64,000 bases of DNA, taken from assembly GCA_016207885.1 (NCBI GenBank), contig JACQZE010000023.1, forward strand, positions 1 to 64,000, written 5' to 3'. This DNA is from Nitrospirota bacterium. Lineage in GTDB: Bacteria; Nitrospirota; Thermodesulfovibrionia; UBA6902. A program made the position numbers and the translations under genes. The notes below the pieces were generated by a model. It had not been told where the DNA came from and searched no databases. It worked only from the letters and a program-made list of their open reading frames with translations. Of the stretch, positions 1 to 12,000 are shown in pieces. The stretch's first letter is position 1, and each line of letters opens with the position of its first letter.

Positions 1-2
1 TA

Positions 3-3000
3 GCAACAGTGACCGGAGGCAGGAACGTAACATCAGCGGCAGCCGGAGCGATCAACGGTAACAGCGTAGCCGTAACAGGCACAAGCGGCAACGTGACATT
101 GGCAGGCACAGTAACAGCCGATACCACGACAGTAGCAATAATAGCAGGCAACGACATCACAACCAGCAACACGGTGATAGCGCAGACGAGCGTAACAATG
201 ACAGCCGATGAAGACGCAGCGGTCAGCAATAACGTGACAGCGACCACAGGCAACGTAGATATCACGGCAGGCAGAGACATGGAGCAGACAGCGGGCCAGA
301 TCCAGGCGATAGCCGGTGGAGTGAGAGTGGTAGCAGGCAGAGATATTGACGTAATCAATATTGATGCCAATGCCAATAACTTCGGCACAGACGCTATCAA
401 ACTCACGGCAGACGGTAACGTAGGCATAACCGGGACCGGGCTTACAGCAACTGGCCCTGCAGGACTTAACATCTCAATAGACCCTGTTGACGTGGCAATA
501 GGTGCGGCAGTAATGGCAACCGGTGATGTGACAGTAGTGGCAGACAACAATATCACAGTTACCGCAGCAGTAACAGCAGACAGTGACAACGACAACACAG
601 GAAATGCAAACCTGACAGCTGATAATGATTCAAGCAGCGCCGGAGATTTCGTAAGCACAGGCGCAACGATAGTTGGAGAGAACGTAACAATAGGCGGATA
701 TAATGTAGCAGCAGGCGTTCTTACAGCTGACTTTAACGGAGTTGGAGACGGCGACGTAATAGTGAACGCGCAGAACAACGCGACCTTGAACGGTGCGGTG
801 ACAGGTGGAGATCTTGTAGGCGGCACAATAGACATCAACGCGGTAGCCGGCAATGCAGTGACCGCAGCAGGCGGGACACTTGACGCAGGCGGCGCGATAA
901 CAGTAGACGCTGGGCTTGATATAACGCTCGGCACAACAGTAGACAGCGAATTAGCCAACGTAGCGCTGACAAGCGGCAATGACACAGATATCAACGGCAC
1001 AATAACAGCAGAGACCGGAGTGACGGTCAATGCCGACAACAACGTAAGCATAGACGCCAATATCCTTGCAGACGAAAACGGCGGCAATGACGGCGACGTA
1101 ACGATCAATGCTGATGCAGACAACAGCAGTGCCGGTAACGTTACAATGGGCGACTTCACCATTTACGGCGATGACATCGAAATAACCGGCCAGAACGTAC
1201 AGGTGGATGCGTTAACAGCAGATAACACAGGCACAGGCGTAATGAATGCAGCCGGAGATATCACAGTAACAGCAGATAACAACGTCACGCTGAATGATAC
1301 ACTTACAGCCGGGACAGACGCCTCAAGCGACATCGAAGTAAATGGTATAGAGGGCATAGTAACACAGCAAGGAGCCGGCAGCGACATGCTTGCAGGCGGT
1401 GATGTTACTGTGACAGGCGGAGCAGGAGTAGACCTTAACGGTACGGTTGGAAGCGGGACAACGATAGGAAATAACGTAACACTTGCTTCTGCCTTGGGCA
1501 GTATTGATACAGACGGAACGATAGATGCCGACAACAATGTAATAATGAGTGCAGGCCAGGATGTAACTGTAGCAGGTGATGTTACAGCAGGCGGGTTTAT
1601 TAATATAGCCGGCGGCCACGACGTAACGACCACAGCATTGCTTGACACTAATACAAATGCCGGCACAACAATTACCGTTACAGCAGGACAGGACGCTGCA
1701 CTTGACGAAATAGACGCAGAGGGCATGGTAACACTTGCTGCCGGACAGAACATGACGCTTGACGGCACGGTTGATTCAGCTACCTCAGACGTCAATGCCG
1801 GTGCAGGAGGCAATCTGGATATTAATGCGGCTATCGGCAGCGATCTCAACACGGTTAACGTAAACCTTGTAGCTGAAACAGGCCACATAATCACAACCGA
1901 TACAATTGACGCTACAACAAACATCACCATGGATGCAGGTGAGGAGGTCACATTAGGCGATGATGTAACAGCAGTAGCCGGGCACGTTGAGATTGCGGCA
2001 GGCTGGGATATCGACATGAGCGGCAATAACATTACCGCTGCTACACATGTAGATATGTTCAGCAGTGACGGAGCCATAATCGGCGGCGGCGGGCTCATCA
2101 CCGTACCTGACCTTGATATGGGCGCGGCAACCGGGATAGACGTTGATACAGATGTTACAACAGTGGAAGCGGTCAATACCGCAAGCGGCGATGTTGAAAT
2201 AATTGAAGCGGATACGGTTTCCACAAACGGCCTCACGGTTGACGGCAACGGTGTTACAAACTCAGGCAACGGCACCGTAACAATTGATACACCTCTTGAT
2301 CTCACAATAAACGCCGGGATATCTGCCGGAGGCAATGTTGACCTTGATGCGGATGACAATATCAACATTAATAGCACTTCCGTGACCTCTATTGCAGGCT
2401 ATGTTGATTTGTATGTAGACAATAATAATATTGACATTTCTGATTCGTCGATTAACTCCGGAACGAATACCAGTATAGAGTCGGAGTATGATGTTGATAT
2501 TGACAATTCAATTCTACGTGCAGGCACCAATGTTTACATCGAGGGCAGGAACGAGGATGTTGAGATCTATAACGGTTCTGACATAGGCGCAGGCACATAT
2601 GTTGATATTTATGCAGATGACAGTATAGAGGTTCAGGGCTCTTCCAGAATCGATGCCGGCACTTCTGTATACATGGAGGCGACTGATTATGAGGTAATCG
2701 TAACTGACTCGGATATTGGCGCAGGTACGTATGTTGATATGTATTCTGGCGATAGTTCGGTTGAACTTTCAAATGCGAGGGTAACAGCCGGTGACTATGT
2801 CCATTTAGATGCTGATGAATATGTTGATGTTGTTTCCTCTGTCTTACGCGCGGGCACTTATGTCGAGATAGACGGCAGAAATGATAATGTTTATATTGAC
2901 GATTCCGACATCGGCGCAGACACATATGTGGATATAGCTTCATGGAACACTGTGACAATTCAGAATTCTTCAAGCATTACAGCAGGCACATCTGTGTACG

Positions 3001-6000
3001 TTGAGAATACAAATTATCAGATCGATCTTCTTGATTCAGCTATTGACGCAGGCACTTCCGTGGATATGATAGCCAATGACGGCGACCTGACTATTGACAC
3101 ATCTTCGATAAATGCTGGCTCATATGCTGATCTGTACAGTTATTACAGGACTTATATTGTTGATTCAGACATTAACACAGGCACATATTTTGCCACATGG
3201 GCGGATAGCAGTTATGTTGAAGTTAATAATTCAACAGTTAAAGCAGAAGATTATGTTGATGTATATGCTGATACTTATGTTGATATAACTGACTCGGACA
3301 TTGGTGCAGATACTGATGTTGATGTCTATACAAACTCCAGCTCTATATATATTGACAACTCTGTTGTCACTGGCGGAGGCCATGTTGATATATTTGCCAA
3401 CAACGACTATATATATATGCTCGACACCCTTGTAAGGGCCGGTGAGTATGCTTCTGTAAGCGCTGACGGTTCAGTAGATATATACACTTCTGATATTAAC
3501 GCCGGTGAGTATGCACAGATCTACTCAAACGCATCGTATGTGTATATTGAAGACGCCCCGATAACTGCCGGGACATCTGTAGATATAACTGCAGACACAT
3601 CGGTTGATATCATTGGCTCAACCATTGATTCAAGCATCGGTTCGGGCACATATACAGAGATATATTCAAACAACAGTTATGTATATCTGGAGAATGCTCC
3701 GATAGCTGCCGGTACATATGTAGATATAGTCGCAGACGACTCTATTGAGTTAAATGCTTCTTCAATCACAGCTAACTCAGGAAATATTTCTCTGACATCA
3801 TATAACAGTTATATTGATGCGTATTCAGGTTCGCCTCTTCTTGCAGGCGGAAGCGTTAATATTACGGCTGACACGAGCATCTGGACGGAAGATGATGTAA
3901 CTGCCATAACCGGGCACATCGACATGGAAGCTAACAGTGGTGACATTGATGTTGACGGTAACCTGACCGCAGCTGACTATGTAGAGCTGACCGCTGATAA
4001 TACTGTGAATTTAAACGGTGATATTGATGCCGGAGGATATGTTGATATTGACGCAGATGATGACGTTAATATCGATGCTGACATCACTGTTAACGGATCA
4101 AGCACGATCAATATAACAGCTGACTCAAACCAGGGCGGAGTTGGTAACCTTAATATCGCTCAGAATGACTTATCTTCAATAACGTCCATTGACGGCGATA
4201 TAACGCTTCAGGGCGAGGACATCAATGTAGGCTCAGGCGCCAACACCGGCGTAGTAAGGACGGTTGGTAACGGCGACATAAAGATAACAGCCAATTATGA
4301 ATTTGCGAATACCGCAGACTTAACCGGCGGAAGTTTCACTCTTGCAGGAACTGAGAGTGAGATAGACTCAGGCGGCTCCATAGATATCGACCCGCCGTTC
4401 GATGTAACCATCGGCGGAGACGGCATGCATGCTGAAGGAAATATTGACATCGTAGCGATAAACGATATTGATATAAATGCGCCGGTTAACAGCACCATGG
4501 CAGGCGATATTACCATGACGGCAGGCAACGACCTTCTGCTTTCTGATGAGGTCAGGACAACGGACACAGGGGATGTTACCCTTGAAGCCACAGCAGGCGT
4601 GATAGATGATGACGATGCTGGAACAGAAGATGAATATGTCGCAGGTGATACCGTTACGATGACCGCTGCAAACGGTATCGGTATTACAACAAGCGACATC
4701 GACATTGAGGCTAACACGATCCTTGCAGACACCACCGGTGCAGGCGCGGCCGGTATTGACATCGAGAACACGAATTCTCAGAGCACATTCACAACCCTTG
4801 CCACCGTGGGTACCCTTGCTGATATCAACTTTGACCAGACAGGCGGCGGCGGGCTTACGGTTGACTCTGCTACAACAACAGACGGTGATATTACAATAAC
4901 GAATAACGGAGCATCTGCAACACAGGGCATAGACGCTATTATCATAGATGCCAATGGCGCGACCAGTGACGTGACTTTATACACCGATGCTGGCGGCATG
5001 ATCCTGCGCTCTGTGCTTGCTGACGACGATATTAATATTATTGCGGATTACGGCGACATATCCATAGATGTTGTCGGCAACCCGTCTCCGATAGTGCTTG
5101 GAAGGGATGTAACGATCACAGCGACCAACGGATATATCGATGAGCTGGTAACTATGGTGCCGCCTGCGCAAACACAGGACGCTGCTGTTGATATAACCGG
5201 TGATGTTGTAACTCTCAGGGCAGGCATAGGCATCGGTAAGAAGTACGAACTTGAGATAGACGCCAATGTTCTTGACGCAACTACCTCTTCATCTTCAGGC
5301 GACATATTTATACTGGATCCGAATGATGTTATGCTGGCAAACGCAAGCACGGTTGATGGTAATATCACGATAACAGCCGGTGGTTATATCGACGTCAGGA
5401 ATATCAGCGCGAACGGCCTCGGCACTGACATTACGCTCACCAGTCTCGGTACCGGCGGAACTGACCCTGCACATATATGGCTCAATAGTGCATTTGCTGA
5501 TGATGATATTACAGTAACCACCTTTGATGTCGGCGGCAACATATATGTAGGAACAGTCGGAGACGCTGGCACAGACGACATATTTATGACAGCGACCAAC
5601 GGCTCAATATTTGAACACAACGGTTCTCCGAACATACCTGTTCTGGTTCGTCCGCAGGATGGAGCTACTGACATCACAGGCGATGAGTTGACCCTTATCG
5701 CTTTGAATGATATCGGAGGGACAGGCGAGGCTGATATTGAAACGAGCGTGAGAACGCTGACTGCCGATTCAACTCTGCTTGGTGACATCATACTTACTGA
5801 AACGGACGATGGGACTTTAGGTAACAACGGTATAGTTCTTGAATCAGTTGACACCAACGACGGTGACATCATCCTTATAACAAACGGACTCGCCTTTGAG
5901 ACGGGTGCTGCTACCACTGTAGTTGATGTGCAGTCAGACACAGGCAATGGCGACGATACGGGCACACATGACATATCTATCGATGCACAGTCAGGTGACA

Positions 6001-9000
6001 TGGAGGTAAACTTCATACATTCTGATGATGATGTATATCTTGGAGCTACTGCCGCTGGCGGAAGGATAGTTGAATACAATACGACAGACCAGCCGCTTGG
6101 CGACCAGGATGTTGACATACAGGGCGAACTCCTCATGCTTGAGGCAGGAGCAGGAATCGGCACGGATGATTATGACAGGCCTGAGAACAGGCTTGACACG
6201 CAGGTCAATGAGCTGGCTGCAATAACGCAGAGCGGCGACATCAACATTGAGAACACAGGCGCGTTGACCATAGTGGATTCGTCAGTTGCATTCGGATTCG
6301 CAAATGACGGCGCATTTACCGGCCCTGACGGAGTGTCCATAACCGGCGGAAACGGCCTTGAGACAACAGATGACAATATTACAGTCATAGCCTCAAGCCC
6401 GCTTACGGTTGCATTAGGCGCTCCTGTTTTAGACGCAGTCGGCGGTGACATACTGCTCGTTGCGGACGGAACAACCGCTGCTGATATTATGACGATCAAT
6501 GATGATATAACAGCATCAGGCGGTAACGGAAATATCACACTCTATGCCGGAAATGACATTATCCAGGACGCGGGTGTTGCAGGCGATGTAGCTGTCACCG
6601 CAGCCGGCTCAGGAAGCATCAGCATGTATGCCGGTGTTGATTGGAACGCCGGAATCCCGAGAGCAGGATATGCAGGCGCGGGATTCTCTGACATAACTAT
6701 GGATGCTTTAGCAACCATAACAAGCGGAAGCGGCAATATTATGATGACCGCTACTGAGAACATAACCATCGGCGCTATCTCTACGGCTGGTGATGTAACC
6801 ATCAGCGCTGACGATAACACTTACCTGCTTGGGAACAATGTCGGAGCTATAACAGAGGTTCTTGCCGCTGAGACAGCGGTAGTAACAGCTGATGACCTGA
6901 TAATGAGAGCTGCGACAGGCATCGGTTCTGCCAATGACATAGATACCAATGTCAGGACAGTTCTTGCAACTAACTCAATAAGCGGAAACATAAATATTTA
7001 TGAAGTAGGAACAGACAACGACCTGATCGTGCTTGGCGCGACCAATTCAACAGCAACTGCGGGCAATGTTGACATTCAGACAAATGACGGCACATTGACT
7101 GTAAACGGTGCGGTAAGCACAGCAGGACCGGCAAGCACAATAACCTTAATAGCTCATGACGCAAATACAACCAATGACGAAGACCTGAACATCAACGCGG
7201 CTGTCACCGCGGTAAACGGAACAGTGACCCTGACATCAGATACAAACGATGTCAACTTTGCAGCTGCCGGTGATGTTACAACAACCTCCGGATATGTTGA
7301 TGTGAATGCAATGGGTGTTGCAGGCGTAGGCAGAATATTCATGGCTGACGGAGCTATGATCAACTCCGGTGATGATCTTATAACAATGGATGCAAGAGGC
7401 GACATAACTATCGGCGGCGTGAAAACCACCAATGCAACATCAACTGCTATCGTCATCACAACCACCGCGGGCGGAGTCATAGACGGCGGCGATGCTGACA
7501 TTGATATTGAAGCTGACTCAGGCAGGGTGGTCATTGATGCTGTAACAGGCGTCGGTTCCACACTTGTTGACGTAGATCCTGACCCGGATGTTGTGAACCC
7601 CGCTGACGCGGCTCTTGAGACAGCGGTTGCTTCTATTGATGTGGATAACACCACGAGCGGCGATATCAGGATTGATGAAGTTAACGCCATAACCGTTATA
7701 CAGCTTGATAATGATGCTGATCTCGGCGACATAGCTCTTACAGCAGGCGGAACGATCACGGTTGACGACGCTGCTGCAGGCGGCCTCGGCGTAATAGCTA
7801 TAGGCGGAGATATCCTCCTTGATGCAAACGGCGCGACAAGCGACGTTATACTTGAAAACGTTGTAACAACAGGCACAGGTTCTGGCACGGGCGGCTCTAT
7901 CACCATATCAGCTGACAACGATGTCATGCTTGTTGATACAGCCTCTTCAGACGGTGATGTGACAGCTCTTGGTGCAGGCAATGTAACAATTACTGCTGAT
8001 GCTGACGGCGTTGCCGACGGTGCAAGCGGCCAGGTACATATGGACAACCAGATTCTGGTCAATGCAGGTTCAGGCCAGATAATCGTAAGCGCTGACGAGG
8101 ACATCACTCTCGGCGGCCTGCTCACGACCAATGCGACTAACTCAACCGGCAATGGCGCGGTTGAACTTACAAGCACAAGCGCCGGCATAGTTGACGGAGG
8201 CGACGCCTTTGTTGATGTTGTTGCAGCAAGCGGCCGTCTCCTCACTCAGACAGTGACAGGCGTAGGCCGTGCAGGTTCAGCATCAGGCGGTGCAGCAACC
8301 GACGCGATCGAGACCACGGTATTAGGTGTTGAGATGGAGAATACCGTATCCGGTAATATTGACATTGCTGAGACCGATGCTATGAATATTTATAAAATAG
8401 TCCAGATGTCACCTGAGCAGACCGATAACAACGGCTTTATCAGGGTAGTGACCACTAACGGTACTATCACTGTGGTAGATAACAGCGATGACACAGAGCC
8501 TGTAATTATTGCGGTTGACGGAAGCGGCGTGGTTGACGGCGGCAGCGTCAGATTGACGGCAGGCGGCGCGGCTTCAGATGTTGTAATCAATGACGGTATC
8601 ACTACAGAAGAAGGCTATGTGACAATTACCTCTAATGACAGCGTGACCTTCGGCAACACAGCAGGCGGGCGTAACGGATTTATCTCCTCTCCTGCTGAGG
8701 GTAATGTTTCTATAATTGCCAATGCCGACGGAGTCAGCGCAGCAAGCGACGGCGATAGAATATTTATGGCCAACGGCGCGACTATAACCTCTGGCACAGG
8801 CACGATAACGATGTCTACTGCCACAGGAATTGCCGGTGGGGATATAACGCTTACCGGTCTCAAGACATCAAACAACACTAATACAGCAGTTACGATAAAT
8901 TCAGAAGCAGCTGTAATAGACGGCGGTGACACCAATATAGACATAGACGCAAACAACGGCCGTGTAGTGATTACTGCCGCAACCGGAGTAGGTAATGCAG

Positions 9001-12000
9001 CAGGCTCTGGAACAGATGTTGCGATCGAGACATCCGCAAATTCACTGGATGTTGAAAACGTAACAAACGCTACTAACACTGCGGACGGTGATATAAACAT
9101 CGATGAGACAGATGATGTTACAGTCATCCAGCTTGACAACGATGCTACCAATGCTGACGGCGGCAGCGAAGGCGACATAAGGCTTACAACAGCGGGCAGC
9201 ACCATAACGATCGCGGATGAGTCAGTCGGCGGCCTCGGAGTTGTTGCGGTGGATGGCGATATACTGCTTGACGCAAACGGCTCAGCAGGCTCTATATTCT
9301 CTTATGCTGCGATAACCACAGCCGGAGACCATGCCGTACAGATACTCGCTAATGACCATGTAGGCTTGATGGATGGAACGGCTGATGTGACATCTTCAGG
9401 CGAAGGCTCAGTGACGGTCAGGGCAAACGAGAACAACAATGACAGCGGCACCGGCAGCGTGTCGATGCATACAGATTCTTCGATCACAGCTGACGCTATC
9501 ACAGTTAGCGGCTTCAATGTACAGGTAGATACGCTTACGGCTGATATTTCAGGCGGTGCGGATGACGGCACTATCGATATCGACGCAATATACAATGTTG
9601 TCCTCAATGACAACCTTACAGCCGGTCCCGGCACTTCAAGTGATATTCTCATTACTGCCGCAGAAGGGGATGTAACACAAACTGCAGGCAACATGCTGGC
9701 AGGCAGAAATGTAGATATAGACGGCAGGGAAGGCGTTACCCTCAACGGCACGATAGGAACAGGCACCGCTATCGGAAATGATGTGTTTATCGATTCTTCC
9801 ATGGGGAGTGTTGACATCATTGACGATATCACTGCGAATGACGATATATTTGTAAATGCTGCGAACAGCATAGTCGTGGGAGGCGTCAGTGCTGACGCTG
9901 ACATTACCGCTGATAATAATTTGAGCGGCGCCGGTAATGTAAATATGAACGCTGACACAGACTCAAGCAGTGCGGGAGATTTGACAATTTACAATAACTC
10001 AGCCATAACAGGCGAGCAGGTAATCCTGACAGGCCGCAATGTGACCTCAGATGTGGTTACAGCAAGGAATGGTTCAAACGCGGCAGGCACAATGATAACC
10101 ATTTCCGGTGAGAATGATGTGACCATCAATGACAACACAACGGTATCAAGTATTGTGAACGGTGACATAGATATCACTGCAACAGAAGGCAGCGTTAATC
10201 AGACCGCTGGCACGATACTCGCCACAGACGGCGGAGTAGAGATATCAGCCGGAGATGACATTGATGTAATAGCAGTGACAGCCAATGCCAATAATATGAC
10301 CGGCTCTACTAACGCCATCAAGCTGACAGCGGGCGGAGATGTAAATGTGAACTCCGGAAGCACCGGACTGGTAGCGGTAGATACCCTGGCTGTAATTAAC
10401 CCGAATCTCAACATATCAATTGATCCGTGGAATGTAAATATCAACAGCGCGGTCTCTGCAAGCGGTAATGTAACAGTTGTTGCAGACAACAATATCACTG
10501 TCAATGCGGTAGTGACGGCAGATGCCGGAGTTGCTGACAATGTTGGTGATGTGGATATGAGAGCTGATATTGACTCAAGCAGCGCGGGCGATCTGGAATC
10601 AACAGCCCTGATAACCGGTGAGAACATCAGGCTTGACGGTTACAACATCAGGACGAGCGGAGTAGCGGCAGAACTTACGGCAGACAGGGCTGGAGACGGA
10701 GCCGGTAACGTAGATGTTAATGCACAGAACAACGCGACAATCGGTGATGCAGTTACAGCAGGCCAGACAAGCGGTACTATAGACATTGACGGAACAGAAG
10801 GCAATGTGACTACCGGAGCAGCGGGCTCGCTTGACGCAGGCGGAAACATAACGGTGACGGCTGGGCTTGATATCACGATAGGCGATTTTGTTGACACTGA
10901 GAATGACCAGGTGACGATGACAGCAGGCCATGACATCACGATCAACGACACAGTGACAGCAGAAGATGACGGCGGCGACGCAACCGGAAACGGCATAATC
11001 ATGACCGCTGATAACAATGTAGCGATAAACGCAGACCTGACGTCAGATGAAGACGGCGGGAATAATGGTGACGTGAGGATAAGTGCAGACGCTGACAGCG
11101 ACAGTGCGGGTGATGTTACAATGGGCGCGGCATTTACAATACGCGGCGATGACATCAATGTAAGCGGTTACAACGTGCAGGTGGACAGGATACTTGCAGA
11201 CACCTCAACAGGTGTAGCAACCATGGACACGAACGGCAACATCACGATAACCGCAGAGAACAATGCGAGGATGGATGATAACCTTACAGCAGGCACAAGC
11301 CTTGGCTTGGCAGCAAGTGATATAACCATCACAGCAACAGAGGGTATGGCAACTCAGACCGCCGGTGATATGACCGCAGGCAGAGATGTCTCGATCTCAG
11401 GCGGAGCAGGAGTAGACCTCAACGGCACGATAGGTAATGTGACTAATATCGGGCGTGATGTGCTGATAACCTCAAGTATCGGTTCCGTTGATATTGACGA
11501 ACTGATCGATGCAAACAGGCATGTGACGGTTAATGCTGCAAACAACATAGATGTAAATGGGATAGTGACTGCAGATGCCGGAGTTGCTGACAATGATGGC
11601 GATGTGACAATGACTGCTGACAGCGACTCAAGCAGCGCGGGCGATCTGGAATCAACAGATTTGATAACCGGTGAGAACATAACACTCAATGGTTATAACG
11701 TCAGAACGTTTGGAGCAGCGGCAGAGCTTACAGCAGACAGGGCTGGAGACGGAGCTGGTAATGTAACAGTAACGGCGCAGGACAATGCCACGTTTGGTGA
11801 CGCTGTTACAGCAGGCCAGACAAGCGGTATGATTACTGTAACGGCAACAGCCGGAAACGCGATGACCGGAGCAGCGGGTTCGCTTGACGCAGGCGGAAAT
11901 ATAACGGTGACTGCAGGCCTTGATATCACGATAGGCGACTTTGTTGACACAGAGAATGACCAGGTCACGATGACAGCAGGCCATGACATCACGATCAACG

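Noticed and set aside
1163-2377. Long antisense reading frame (404 codons) across the giant gene, and many others up to 17930
   Set aside because: They mirror the GNC/GAC-rich repeat codons of the plus-strand gene, have Ser/Pro/Val-rich nonsense-like composition and lack ribosome binding sites.
2451-3900. CRISPR array
   Set aside because: The 66-bp units are degenerate, code in frame without spacers, and no cas genes are near.
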